A stretch of 64,000 bases of DNA. It comes from Caldilineaceae bacterium (GTDB lineage: Bacteria; Chloroflexota; Anaerolineae; Caldilineales; Caldilineaceae). The stretch is taken from assembly GCA_020634755.1 (NCBI GenBank), contig JACKBC010000035.1, forward strand, positions 12,024 to 76,023. Reading direction: 5' to 3'. Below are positions 39,955 to 48,269 of this stretch, piece by piece (the first letter of the stretch is position 1; every line of letters starts with the position of its first letter). The notes beneath the pieces are model-generated. The model worked only from the letters and a program-made list of their open reading frames with translations, searched no databases and was not told the origin of the DNA. A program made the translations under genes and the position numbers.

Positions 39955-41124
39955 TCACAAAGAGCTGCCAAATTCATGAATGCGGCGACAGGCTTCCTGT
40001 ATATCGGCATCTGGCGCGGTGAGGCTAATGCGCAAAAAGCCAGAGAGCGTGGAACCAAATGCCTGGCCCGGCAGCAACGCCACGCCCGTCTTGTCCAACA
40101 GCAGATGACCAAATTCGTAGCCGCTCATGCCGGTTTGGCGCACATCCAGCAGCACGTAGATGCCGCCTTCGGGCGCGCGGCAGGTAATGGGGCCGGCGTC
40201 TGTCAACGTTTGACAAACCAGCGCGCGCCGCGCGCCATATTGCTGACGCATGGCTTCGGCTTCGGCAACCTCATGGCTCAGCGCATAGAGCGCGGCATCC
40301 TGAATAAAAGGTGGGGCGCCAAAGAGCATACAGGCCAACAACCGACCAACGTGGGCAATGAACGGCTCTGGCCCAATGACCCAACCCAAGCGCCAGCCGG
40401 TCATGGCGTGGGACTTGGAGAGGCTAGAGATCACAACGGCGCGGTCGGCCAGCTCAGGCAGATTGGCTGGGCTGAGATGGGGGCGGTCATAGGCAAAGTG
40501 GCTGTAAACCTCATCGGTGATCAGCCAGAGATCGTGGCGCAGGCAGATGTCGGCCAGCGCTTCCACCTCATCCGGCCCCAACATGGCGCCGGTGGGGTTG
40601 TGCGGCGTGTTGACCAGAATGGCGCGCGTGCGCGGGGTGACCGCCGCCGCCAGCGCATCGGGGTCCAAGTGAAAGCCAGAGGCCGGCGACAGGTTGACAA
40701 AAACGGGGGTGGCGCCGGTCGCGCCGACCACCGGTTCATAGGTGCTATAGACCGGCTCTGGAATAATGACTTCATCCCCTGGCTGCAGGACCGTCATGGC
40801 CGCGGTATAAAGTCCACACTGGGCGCCGGGCACCACGGCCACATTGGCGGCAGTGATCGGTTGGCCGCCGGTTTGGGCATGATGTGCTGCAATGGCCGCC
40901 CGCAGTTCGGGCTCGCCTTCGGCGCGTGTGTAGTGCGTGCGTCCGCTGCGGATGCTTTCAAAGGCAGCGTTGACAATGGATGGCGGCGTCTCGAAATCGG
41001 GATCGCCAATGGTGAGCATCAACACGTCGGCGCCCTCGGCCTTCATTTGCCGCGCCCGCATGTGAACGTCCCACGATTTGTAGCCCGAACCTTCGAGCCG
41101 TTGAACTGTATTTGAAAATCGCAT
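39955..41124 (-). CDS. Class I/II PLP-dependent aminotransferase
   Basis: The 389-residue protein has the fold-type I aminotransferase lay-out: TIGDPDFETPPSIVNAA near residue 38, YTRAEGEPELRAAIAAHH, NTPHNPTGAML near residue 170, the PLP-phenol D in ITDEVYSHFAY and the Schiff-base lysine in SSLSKSHAMTGWRLGWV near residue 234. It is closest in pattern to aspartate/alanine aminotransferase subgroup I-gamma, giving an amino acid from a keto acid. It starts ATG at 41124 (MRFSNTVQRL) with weak ribosome site AAAAC. It is followed on the same strand by the carbinolamine dehydratase further upstream, separated by a family A element. Confidence 0.88.
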   Translation of the reverse strand: MRFSNTVQRLEGSGYKSWDVHMRARQMKAEGADVLMLTIGDPDFETPPSIVNAAFESIRSGRTHYTRAEGEPELRAAIAAHHAQTGGQPITAANVAVVPGAQCGLYTAAMTVLQPGDEVIIPEPVYSTYEPVVGATGATPVFVNLSPASGFHLDPDALAAAVTPRTRAILVNTPHNPTGAMLGPDEVEALADICLRHDLWLITDEVYSHFAYDRPHLSPANLPELADRAVVISSLSKSHAMTGWRLGWVIGPEPFIAHVGRLLACMLFGAPPFIQDAALYALSHEVAEAEAMRQQYGARRALVCQTLTDAGPITCRAPEGGIYVLLDVRQTGMSGYEFGHLLLDKTGVALLPGQAFGSTLSGFLRISLTAPDADIQEACRRIHEFGSSL

Positions 41125-41148
41125 AGTTTTCCCGTGCTTATCACATTA

Positions 41149-41234
41149 TCAGTAGATCGCAAGAGCAGGCGATAGGGCCGGATTCACCAATCGAGACCGA
41201 CGCCTGTATCGCCAACACCGTTGCGGTGTATTGA
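41149..41234 (+). repeat. Family A 86-bp palindromic element, best copy
   Basis: It begins TCAGTAGATCGCAAGAGCAG and ends CCGTTGCGGTGTATTGA. Inside, GGCGATAGGGCCGG is complementary over most of its length to the right inner part CCGACGCCTGTATCGCC. The whole can fold into one long interrupted hairpin with the loop attcaccaatcgaga. Confidence 0.88.
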
Positions 41235-41270
41235 TTATGAAGAGGCCAAAGCTGCGCATGGCAGGTACAG

Positions 41271-41564
41271 TTACAAGGTGATTTCGTCTATCTGGCGGGC
41301 AAGTTCTACATCCAACGCGCTGATGGCATTGCCGGCAGCGTGGGTAACCAGATCGATAGAGACCTGCCCATAGACGTTGCTCCACTCTGGATGATGATCC
41401 ATACGTTCGGCCAGAATGGCCACCTGGGTGATAAAGCCGAACGCTTGCACAAAATTCTTGAACTTAAAGTCGCGGTGCAGCTTGCCATTGACGACCCGCC
41501 ATTTGGGCAGGTCCGCCAATGCTACCGCGATTTCTGGCGCGGAAAGCGGGTCGCGTTTGGGCAC
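41271..41564 (-). CDS. phhB: Pterin-4a-carbinolamine dehydratase
   Basis: The family motif ERMDHHPEWSNVYGQVSIDLVTHAAGNAI is present in parts: ERMDHHPEWSNVY (the two catalytic His and Pro) and VTHAAGNAIS near the end. The product has 97 residues with the GTG at 41564, which lies 7 bases after AGGAG; the frame also has an ATG at 41636 that would add 24 unlike residues. It recycles 4a-hydroxytetrahydropterin or acts as a Moco-pterin enzyme in cells lacking phenylalanine hydroxylase; no hydroxylase is seen here. Confidence 0.88.
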   Translation of the reverse strand: MPKRDPLSAPEIAVALADLPKWRVVNGKLHRDFKFKNFVQAFGFITQVAILAERMDHHPEWSNVYGQVSIDLVTHAAGNAISALDVELARQIDEITL

Positions 41565-41652
41565 ACTATTTCTCCTTAACCCCCACGTGATCTTGAACCA
41601 ATTTTTCTTCTGGCGCTTCCACGGGTATACTCGCAATGCTGAACTGAGTATC

Positions 41653-41740
41653 TCACGTTACGCAGCGAAAGCTACTCTGCTAGAGAGAAACAGGAACGGC
41701 GGCGAGCCGACTTTCCGCTAGGCTTGTGTAACATACGTGA
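41653..41740 (+). repeat. Family B element, 88-bp subtype, copy 1
   Basis: It begins TCACGTTACGCAGCG and ends GGCTTGTGTAACATACGTGA, with the shared middle CTAGAGAGAAACAGGAAC and GGCGAGCCGACTTTCCGC. It is 88 bp and very similar to 53995-54082. Confidence 0.85.
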
Positions 41741-41830
41741 GTATAACGTGATACTCTTTACCTGGACAAACCTGAAGGGTGCAGGGATGGAGGATCAATA
41801 ACCAGAAATGGGAGCAAACTGAGTACTTCT

Positions 41831-43066
41831 ATGTCACTATCTAAAACAACGGCGGCATCTGAAACAGCGGTGGCGCTACCCGCACCTGCGGTGGCCAATC
41901 GTCATCTGGCTATTACGGCCGTCTATTTTGCTGTGTTTGTCGCGCTGGGGTTGACCAGCGCCTCCTTGGGGCCAACGCTATTGGGGCTGGCTGAACGCAC
42001 AGGCTCCGCGTTGGGCCAGATTGGTTTTCTCTTTACGGCGCGTTCTTTGGGCTATCTGTTCGGTTCGCTGTTGGGCGGTCGCATGTATGACCGCATGGCG
42101 GGGAATCTGGTAATGGGTGGCATGTTGCTGGGCGTGGCGTGTATGCTGGCGATGATTCCGTTCTCTACGCTGCTGTGGATGTTAACCATTGTATTGTTGG
42201 TCATTGGGCTGTGCGAAGGCATGGTGGATGTGGGTGGCAATACAATGCTGGTCTGGATCTACCAGGAAAAGGTGGGGCCGTATATGAACGGAATGCACTT
42301 TTTCTTTGGCGTGGGCGCACTGCTCTCGCCATTGGTGGTGGTGCTGGTGGCGCAATTGGGGGGCGCCACAACGGCGGGCGCCGGCATTCCTTGGACCTAT
42401 TGGACACTGGCGATTTTGGTGGCGCCGGTAGCGTTGAGCGTAATGCGCTTGCCCAGCCCGGTGGCGCCTCATGCGGCGGAAGGCAGCGCCACGGCTCGTG
42501 CGGACAATCGGCTGGTCTTTCTATTGGCGCTCATTTTCTTTCTCGTTGTGGGGGCAGAAGTAGGCATTGCAGGCTGGATTCACACCTATGCGTTTGAAAC
42601 GGGTGTGGCCAGCATCGCCACAGCCGCCTACCTGACTTCCGCCTTCTGGGGCGCGCTCACCGTGGGGCGGCTGCTCTCCATTCCGTTGGCCATGCGTTTG
42701 CGACCGCGCTTTATTCTGTTGAGCGACATTTTGGGATGCATTGCAAGCATCTGTGTGATCATCATTTGGCCGACGGCGGCCTGGGCAGTGTGGGTGGGGG
42801 CGCTCGGCTCTGGGCTGGCCATGGCTTCCTTTTTCCCGACTGTGCTTTCTTTTGCCGAACGGCGCATGACCATTACAGGGCGCGTTACAAGCTGGTTTTT
42901 CGTGGGCAGCAGTATTGGCGGCATGACGTTGCCCTGGTTTATGGGGCACATTTTTGAAACGCAGGGACCACGCGCTATGATGTCTATCGTGCTGGCGGCG
43001 CTTGTGCTCTCGCTGATCGTCTACTTTGTGATTGTGGCATGGACGGAAAAACGTGAAAGTGCATAA
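41831..43066 (+). CDS. MFS transporter
   Basis: The 411-residue protein has about 12 membrane helices with typical MFS loops (SLGYLFGSLLGGRMYDRMAG between helices 2 and 3; FAERRMTITGRVTSW between helices 10 and 11). The pattern resembles the FucP/NAGLT-like branch that takes up sugars. It ends TAATG with the next gene start, so the two are translationally coupled. The coupling suggests the carrier imports the substrate of the downstream aminotransferase or vice versa. AT the N-terminus the first 20 residues are hydrophilic. Confidence 0.85.
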   Translation: MSLSKTTAASETAVALPAPAVANRHLAITAVYFAVFVALGLTSASLGPTLLGLAERTGSALGQIGFLFTARSLGYLFGSLLGGRMYDRMAGNLVMGGMLLGVACMLAMIPFSTLLWMLTIVLLVIGLCEGMVDVGGNTMLVWIYQEKVGPYMNGMHFFFGVGALLSPLVVVLVAQLGGATTAGAGIPWTYWTLAILVAPVALSVMRLPSPVAPHAAEGSATARADNRLVFLLALIFFLVVGAEVGIAGWIHTYAFETGVASIATAAYLTSAFWGALTVGRLLSIPLAMRLRPRFILLSDILGCIASICVIIIWPTAAWAVWVGALGSGLAMASFFPTVLSFAERRMTITGRVTSWFFVGSSIGGMTLPWFMGHIFETQGPRAMMSIVLAALVLSLIVYFVIVAWTEKRESA

Positions 43067-44181
43067 TGAACATTGCCCCTTTTGAAACCGAACACTTTTA
43101 CGCCCAATACGAATTCAACACGCCCTATCAGCTCTGCAACTCTGATTGTGAAACGGTGACCATTGGCGCGCTGTTGGAGATGGCCGATATGTCGTTGGAA
43201 CAGTTTGGCCTGCAAGCGTTGGGCTACACCGAGTCACAGGGCAATCCTCATCTGCGCGAATCAATTGCCGCAATGTATCAACATGTGCAGCCTGAAGATG
43301 TTGTGGTTTTGGGGACACCAATAGAAGGCATCTATTTGACGGCGCGGGCGCTATTGGAGCCGGGAGATGAAGTGATTGTGCTGTCGCCTGCCTACGATGC
43401 GCTGATCAATATGTTTGCGCATGTGGTGGGTCCATCCAACGTGAAGAAGTGGCGCTTTCAGCCCCAGCCCTCTGCTTGGACGCTAGAGCTTGACGATCTG
43501 CGCCGCTTGCTTTCGCCACGCACCAAAATGGTGGTGGTCAACTTTCCGCATAACCCCACTGGGTATTTGCCCACGCCGCAAATGCAGCGCGCCCTAGCTG
43601 AAATTGTAGAGGCGCACAACCTGTGGCTCTTTTGTGATGAAATGTACTTCGGGTTGGTTCACTCGGGCACGCCGCCCATCCCGTCGGCTGCGGATGTGAG
43701 CAAACGGGCCATTGTACTTTCAGGACTATCCAAAACGTATGGCCTGCCTGGGCTGCGCAGCGGTTGGCTGATCGTTCAGGACAAAGCCACGCGCGACCGC
43801 TTGATGAACTGGAAGTTTTACACCAGCATCTGTCCTCCCGCCCCCACTGAATTCCTGGCCGTGGCCGCATTGCGCGTGTGGCGAGAGTTGCGCGATAAAA
43901 ACATTGCCCAAATTGAACAGAATTTAGCCCTGGCCGAGGTGTTCTTTCAGCGCTGGCCAGCGCTCTTTACCTGGCGGCGTCCGCTGGCCGGTTCTACAGC
44001 GTTGGTGGGCTATCATGTGCCATCGGTCAGCGCCGTGGCTGCTCAACTGGCCGCTGAAGCCGGCGTGCTGATTCATCCGGCCACGACGCTAGATAGCGAC
44101 GATCGACACATGCGCATGGGCTTTGGCCGCGCTGGTTTTGGCAAAGCGCTGCGCCGATTTGAGGCATGGTTGGGCAGATAA
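43066..44181 (+). CDS. PLP-dependent aminotransferase class I/II
   Basis: The 371-residue protein has VNFPHNPTGYLP near residue 151, the D of FCDEMYFGLVH and the PLP lysine in VLSGLSKTYGLPGLRSGW near residue 225. It lacks the N-terminal arm of aspartate aminotransferase and resembles MalY-like or amino-acid-biosynthetic aminotransferases of unknown specificity. It overlaps the MFS gene by one base, which argues for linked function. The final part, HMRMGFGRAGFGKALRRFEAWLG, has the substrate-carboxylate arginine region of fold type I. Confidence 0.85.
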   Translation: MNIAPFETEHFYAQYEFNTPYQLCNSDCETVTIGALLEMADMSLEQFGLQALGYTESQGNPHLRESIAAMYQHVQPEDVVVLGTPIEGIYLTARALLEPGDEVIVLSPAYDALINMFAHVVGPSNVKKWRFQPQPSAWTLELDDLRRLLSPRTKMVVVNFPHNPTGYLPTPQMQRALAEIVEAHNLWLFCDEMYFGLVHSGTPPIPSAADVSKRAIVLSGLSKTYGLPGLRSGWLIVQDKATRDRLMNWKFYTSICPPAPTEFLAVAALRVWRELRDKNIAQIEQNLALAEVFFQRWPALFTWRRPLAGSTALVGYHVPSVSAVAAQLAAEAGVLIHPATTLDSDDRHMRMGFGRAGFGKALRRFEAWLGR

Positions 44182-44224
44182 AAGGGTGAGGGGGAGTAGG
44201 TGAGTGCCTCTCCTCCCCCTTGGT

Positions 44225-44256
44225 CCCCCTCCTCTCCAAATTTGGGGAGGAGGGGG
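44225..44256. repeat. CCCCCTCCTC / GAGGAGGGGG hairpin between convergent genes
   Basis: CCCCCTCCTCTCCAAA and TTTGGGGAGGAGGGGG pair over 16 bp with one mismatch and no loop. Surrounding purine-rich and pyrimidine-rich words extend the structure from 44182 to about 44268. Confidence 0.65.
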
Positions 44257-44322
44257 AAGTGAGTATGCCAGTGCGGAAAGGGGAGGTGAGACTTCTGCCG
44301 CGCACTAGTTGAATGGTTCCCG

Positions 44323-45510
44323 TTAGTCGAAGAAATCCCCATCGCCTGCCGTCAAATGCTTCTTGGCTTCCTTTACATTAAAGGTAATCCCCAAGCCGGG
44401 CGCATCCCACACATCAATGTGGCTGTTTTTCACAATGGGATCGGGTAACCCCTCCACAATGTCGTACCACCAATCTTCAGCCGTGGGATACTCGAAGGCA
44501 ATATAATTCTGCGGCAGCGCGGCCGAAACTTGTACCAAGGCGGCCAGGCCAAGCAGTCCATCCAGCGTGCCGTGTGGCGCCATCATAATACCATGTAAAT
44601 CTGCATATTCGGCCACCCATTTGAGTTCAGCAATGCCGCCAATATCCAATGGATCCGGCCCAATAATACTGACCGCACGCGTCTCAATGAGTTCTTTGAA
44701 ATTCTGGCGCAGATAAATTTGCTCACCCGTGTGGATAGGTGTTGACGTGGCGCGGGTCACCTCGCGGTAGAGTTCGGCCGAAACGTGAGGCGTATAGTCG
44801 CCGGTGATCATATCCTCCAGCCACATGACGTTGAGCGGTTCTACCGCTTTGGCAAAGCGGATGGCGTCGGGCACCGTCAGACCCGGGCCGCAATCAAGCG
44901 CCAGCCCCACTTCATCCCCCAGCACATCTTTCATGGCCGCCACACACTCCACCATCAAGTTTAAACCTCGTTCGGTCAACAAGCCATAGTTGGGGTAGCG
45001 CATGCCGGTGCGCACTTCGCTGTAGAAAAAGTCCGGCACTTCGCGCACCATGCCGCTGTGAAAAGCAATGCCCTGCTTAATAATGCTAAAGCCTTCGGGG
45101 CGCTCTTTCATTTTGGCCATGTTCTCGGCATAATCTTGCGGCGTCTGCCCAGCCATGGGAAAGCGAATATTGCCGTTATAGACGCGCACTTTATCGCGAA
45201 TCTTGCCGCCCAGCAGCTTGTAAATGGGGACGCCCGCGGCCTTGCCGGCAATGTCCCACAGCGCCACTTCAATGGCGCTAATGGCGCTGCCCCAGGGTTT
45301 AAACGCGCCAAAGCGCCGAATCTTGAGCAAGACGCGCTCCACATCGGTTGGGTCTTCGCCCAAGATGGCGTCGCGATAAAAAAGCACGTTAGACTTGAGA
45401 TAGGGTTTCGACCGTTCGGCCTGCCCAAAGCCTTCAATGCCCGCGTCGGTCTTAATGCGCACCACTGGGTATCCACCCAAGATGGTGCATTTGAGATCGG
45501 TGATTTTCAT
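44323..45510 (-). CDS. Mandelate racemase/muconate lactonizing enzyme family protein
   Basis: The 395-residue protein is another enolase-superfamily enzyme. Residues seen are the base lysine region in FSIIKQGIAF near residue 147, metal ligands D in GLALDCGPGL, E in WLEDMITGDY and E in HTGEQIYLR, and H of MAPHGTLDG. The D near 211 followed by CGPG rather than ANG and the E in DM are unusual, so the substrate is not obvious; glucarate or galactarate-type dehydratase or a racemase are options. It runs toward the convergent aminotransferase. The start, MKITDLKCTILGG, is preceded by AAGGCAAACTC, no clear site. Confidence 0.8.
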   Translation of the reverse strand: MKITDLKCTILGGYPVVRIKTDAGIEGFGQAERSKPYLKSNVLFYRDAILGEDPTDVERVLLKIRRFGAFKPWGSAISAIEVALWDIAGKAAGVPIYKLLGGKIRDKVRVYNGNIRFPMAGQTPQDYAENMAKMKERPEGFSIIKQGIAFHSGMVREVPDFFYSEVRTGMRYPNYGLLTERGLNLMVECVAAMKDVLGDEVGLALDCGPGLTVPDAIRFAKAVEPLNVMWLEDMITGDYTPHVSAELYREVTRATSTPIHTGEQIYLRQNFKELIETRAVSIIGPDPLDIGGIAELKWVAEYADLHGIMMAPHGTLDGLLGLAALVQVSAALPQNYIAFEYPTAEDWWYDIVEGLPDPIVKNSHIDVWDAPGLGITFNVKEAKKHLTAGDGDFFD

Positions 45511-45527
45511 GAGTTTGCCTTTCGAGT

Positions 45528-45706
45528 TTGGTGGTTAGTGGTTGGTAGCTGGTGGTTAGTGGTTGGTAGCTGGTGGTTAGTGGTTGGTAGCTGGTGGTTG
45601 GTAGCTGGTGGTTGGTAGCTGGTGGTTGGTAGCTGGTTGCTGGTGGTTGGTAGCTGGTTGCTGGTGGACGATCAGCAATGACTAATAACCAGCAACCAGC
45701 TACCAA
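45528..45706. repeat. Tandem GGTTGGTAGCTGG repeat ending in a hairpin
   Basis: Roughly ten imperfect units of ggttagtggttggtagctgg and shorter ggttggtagctggt run to 45665. The last unit, TTGGTAGCTGGTTGCTGGT (45647-45665), is exactly complementary to 45688-45706. The loop contains cgatcag, as at 29822-29881. Confidence 0.8.
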
Positions 45707-45707
45707 T

Positions 45708-46436
45708 CTACAAATCTTGATTTTGGGGCAGCATAACCAGGTCGCGAATGGTGACGTGGGATGGCTGAGAGAGCATAAAGATGGCGGCGTTGGCCACATC
45801 TTCCGAGCGCAGGCTGGCGTGAGCGGCCACTTTGGCATCGATCTCCGCCTGGGTTGTAAAGCCCCACAGCTCGTTGGCCACCATGCCTGGCGCCAGCGCA
45901 CCGACGCGGATATTGTGCTCGGCTACCTGCCGCCGCAACGTATGCACAAAGCCCTGAATAGCGTGTTTGGAGGCGCTGTAAATTGGCTCCCAATGGATGT
46001 CAATAAAGCCCGAGATAGAGCTGGTGACCAAAATGTCGCCCGACTTTTGGCGGATCATATGCGGCAGCACGGCGTGGACGCAACGCAGAACGCCGTCTAC
46101 ATTCACGTCCATTAGGTTGGCCCATTCGTCCGGGTCACCCTCGGTCACTTGCCCGGGGATATAGATGCCGGCATTGGCAAAGAGCACATCCACGCGGCCA
46201 AAGTGCTGCACCGTGCGCTCGACCAAATGGACGATGTCGCTGCTTTTGGTCACATCGGCGGGGATGGCCAATGCATGTTCACCCAGCTCGACGGCCAGCG
46301 CATCCAGCTTATCTACCGAGCGTGCGGCCAGCACCAGCTTGCAGCCTAGCGCGGCCAGTGCCCGCGCGGTAGCAGCGCCAATGCCCGAGCTAGCGCCCGT
46401 GATGATCACGACTTTGTTGGTCAAAGGATGGCCCAT
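45708..46436 (-). CDS. SDR family NAD(P)-dependent oxidoreductase
   Basis: A classical short-chain dehydrogenase of 242 residues: VIITGASSGIGAA near residue 10 (dinucleotide site), LFANAGIYIPG near residue 84, catalytic serine in VTSSISGF near residue 137 and YSASKHAIQ with Tyr/Lys near residue 150. It acts on an alcohol or ketone; the family includes serine/threonine and sorbitol-type dehydrogenases. I use the ATG at 46436 (MGHPLTNKVV), which follows GGAGACGTCC, rather than the longer start at 46487. It is upstream on the same strand of the enolase-superfamily gene and may form one unit with it through the repeat region. Confidence 0.88.
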   Translation of the reverse strand: MGHPLTNKVVIITGASSGIGAATARALAALGCKLVLAARSVDKLDALAVELGEHALAIPADVTKSSDIVHLVERTVQHFGRVDVLFANAGIYIPGQVTEGDPDEWANLMDVNVDGVLRCVHAVLPHMIRQKSGDILVTSSISGFIDIHWEPIYSASKHAIQGFVHTLRRQVAEHNIRVGALAPGMVANELWGFTTQAEIDAKVAAHASLRSEDVANAAIFMLSQPSHVTIRDLVMLPQNQDL

Positions 46437-46629
46437 GGACGTCTCCGTTTCTATTGGGGAGGGAGATGTGTAATTTGGTCTATACATTTTAGACCTTTGT
46501 CCTATTTTTGCGTAATTTCAATATAGAAGCGTCAAAATCTTTCGATTCTGTAACTGACTCGTAATTGCGATGAGTAAAATAAAGATGGGTCAAGGTTAGT
46601 GTATCAAAAACACTTTGACCGATGTAAAA

Positions 46630-46817
46630 TCGGTAGATCGCAACAGCGTGAGAATGGGGAAGATTCATCAAGTTGTCTGCGACAAGTTGTCTGCGATTTA
46701 CGCAGCGCCAGTGGATCACCGGGGAAACCGGCATGGCCGACCCGGCAATTTCTACTCTAGATGCGTAGGTTTTGGTGAATTGACGCTCATAGCGCTAATC
46801 CCATTGCGGTTTACTGA
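46630..46817 (+). repeat. Family A element with a family B-like element inside
   Basis: 46630-46670 (TCGGTAGATCGCAACAGCG ... GATTCATCA) matches the left half of family A, and 46775-46817 (GAATTGACGCTCATAGCGC ... CATTGCGGTTTACTGA) matches the right half. The intervening roughly 100 bp begins with the tandem 14-mer AAGTTGTCTGCGAC and contains TTTACGCAGCGCCAGTGGA and ATGCGTAGGTTTTGG, which are a worn family B element. The stretch between 46488 and 46842 shows no gene. Confidence 0.65.
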
Positions 46818-46854
46818 AAATTGTTGCTGATTCGTCAGCATTATGGAGGTTTAT

Positions 46855-47067
46855 ATGTTAGATATGTCTATGCACGAAATTTCGCGTACGCGATACGACG
46901 AAATGCTGCTCGAAGCTGAACAACAGCGCAAGATTCGGAAGCTGCGCAAGCAGGGTCGCTTTGGCCCCAGCTTGGCGGACCGGGCGCTGCTGGCTGTGGG
47001 CAAACAGCTCACTCGCACAGGCGATTGGTTGCAGCATCGCATCGAAATGCAGCCAGGACTGCGCTAA
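46855..47067 (+). CDS. Small charged protein of unknown function
   Basis: The 70-residue product starts MLDMSMHEISRTRYDEMLLEAEQQRK and continues with basic helices. A GGAGG (46845-46849) lies 5 bases before the ATG at 46855; the in-frame ATG at 46843 overlaps it and is less likely. No domain is recognised. A strong hairpin at 47197 follows. It may be a small regulatory or membrane-associated protein. The ribosome site and the terminator speak for a real gene. Confidence 0.6.
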   Translation: MLDMSMHEISRTRYDEMLLEAEQQRKIRKLRKQGRFGPSLADRALLAVGKQLTRTGDWLQHRIEMQPGLR

Positions 47068-47196
47068 ATCCTAGCCGCCAATGGTAATGGCGGCGCTTGC
47101 TCCCCCAAAACCAAATAGTCGTTCTACATCATCCCACTTATGTAGAACGTCCAATTGAATAAAGCATCATCTCAATGCAAGGAGATGTTTAAATAT

Positions 47197-47241
47197 AAAA
47201 CATCCGCATTGGCCCAACGGAGGCGCCAATGCGGATGTTTT
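47197..47241 (+). terminator. AAAACATCCGCATTGGC hairpin terminator
   Basis: The 17-bp arms at 47197-47213 and 47225-47241 are perfectly complementary around an 11-base loop and end in TTTT followed by gg. It lies between two plus-strand genes and ends the transcript of the small protein. Confidence 0.75.
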
Positions 47242-47409
47242 GGATTATATATGGCTATGCAGACGTAAATAAATACCATTTGGCTCTGTAAAAGCAATGA
47301 ATAATTAATCCTTTCTCAGCGTATAATTCACAATGTGTTGCGCTTTAGGGTATACTATACGTAGAAAATGACGGTTTTGCGACTTTCGCGTAGCCTCAAG
47401 GAGGCGCAT

Positions 47410-48225
47410 GTGAGTACGATCATTGCACCCAAAGTTCCATTCAAAATTCAACCGGAAGACGAATATCCCTCCTCGGATGGACAACCTATGGCTGAGACCG
47501 AAGTTCACATCCTGGCACTGCTGCACTTGTTTAGCGCGCTACGTTTTTATTTTCGCCATCGCCAAGATGTTTATGTGATTGGCGATATGTTCTTGTATTA
47601 TCGGCAAGGGAATCCACACGCCCGCAAAGCTCCCGATATTATGGTTATTAAGGGGATTGATGCCACCATTCGCCGCCGTTCTTACAAACTTTGGGAAGAG
47701 GGTGTACCACCCAGCATTGTAATTGAGTTAACGTCCGGGCAGACCAAAAAGGAAGATATTGTCACAAAACCCGCTCTCTATGCCTCGTTGGGTATTAAGG
47801 AATATTTTCTCTTTGACCCCATGTATGAGTATTTAGATGAACAGCTTATTGGCTATCGAATGGACGCTGAGGGTGAATATGTAATCATAGAGCCGGATGC
47901 AGATGGTGATTTGCACAGTGTTGAATTGGGGCTCATCTTTAGCATTGAGGACTATCTTTTGCGTGTGGTTGATCCGGAAACAGGTGAGTATATTCCTGCT
48001 TTGGATGAAGCGGCGGACCGAGCTGCCGAAGCCATGCAACGCGCCGAACAAGAATCTCAACGCGCCGAACAAGAATCACAACGCGCCGAACAAGAATCTC
48101 AACGCGCCGAACAAGAATCTCAACGCGCCGAACAAGAATCCCAGCGTGCCCAGGAGGCTGAAGCGGAAGCCGCCCGTCTGCGCGAGTTGCTGAAAAAGCT
48201 GGGACACAACGACGCATTTGAATAA
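47410..48225 (+). CDS. Uma2 family (DUF820) putative endonuclease with a repeat tail
   Basis: The core (residues about 10-190) is the Uma2/DUF820 restriction-endonuclease-like fold: DMFLYYRQGNPHARKAPDIMVIKG (with the PD..), PPSIVIELTSGQTKKED holding the D/E...K acidic-basic centre, and YASLGIKEYFLFDP. The last 60 residues are five 7-residue AEQESQR repeats coded by nearly identical 21-bp units (48040-48144) and a coiled coil. I start at the GTG at 47410, 5 bases after AAGGAGG. The family is widespread in Cyanobacteria and Chloroflexota, and many relatives come with transposable DNA, though none is adjacent. Confidence 0.8.
   Translation: MSTIIAPKVPFKIQPEDEYPSSDGQPMAETEVHILALLHLFSALRFYFRHRQDVYVIGDMFLYYRQGNPHARKAPDIMVIKGIDATIRRRSYKLWEEGVPPSIVIELTSGQTKKEDIVTKPALYASLGIKEYFLFDPMYEYLDEQLIGYRMDAEGEYVIIEPDADGDLHSVELGLIFSIEDYLLRVVDPETGEYIPALDEAADRAAEAMQRAEQESQRAEQESQRAEQESQRAEQESQRAEQESQRAQEAEAEAARLRELLKKLGHNDAFE
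48040..48144 (+). repeat. Five tandem 21-bp units in the Uma2 gene
   Basis: Units of cgcgccgaacaagaatctca plus one base repeat five times with only silent changes near the end. They encode RAEQESQ heptads in phase with a coiled coil. Confidence 0.85.
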
Positions 48226-48269
48226 TATTTAGGAAGCGGCGATATCGAAGAAACATTCTTCGCAAAATT

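Noticed and set aside
39089..39979. Plus-strand open frame of 296 codons across the 5' part of the GroEL-like gene
   Set aside because: Antisense to the GroEL-like gene and then runs into the gap; no domain pattern.
39976..41115. Plus-strand open frame of 379 codons over the aminotransferase gene
   Set aside because: Antisense to a complete aminotransferase with PLP motif; Gly/Arg/His-rich shadow composition.
45528..45706. Possible CRISPR array in regularly repeated DNA
   Set aside because: Units are short, imperfect and run together without spacers; ends in a self-complementary arm; no cas genes nearby.
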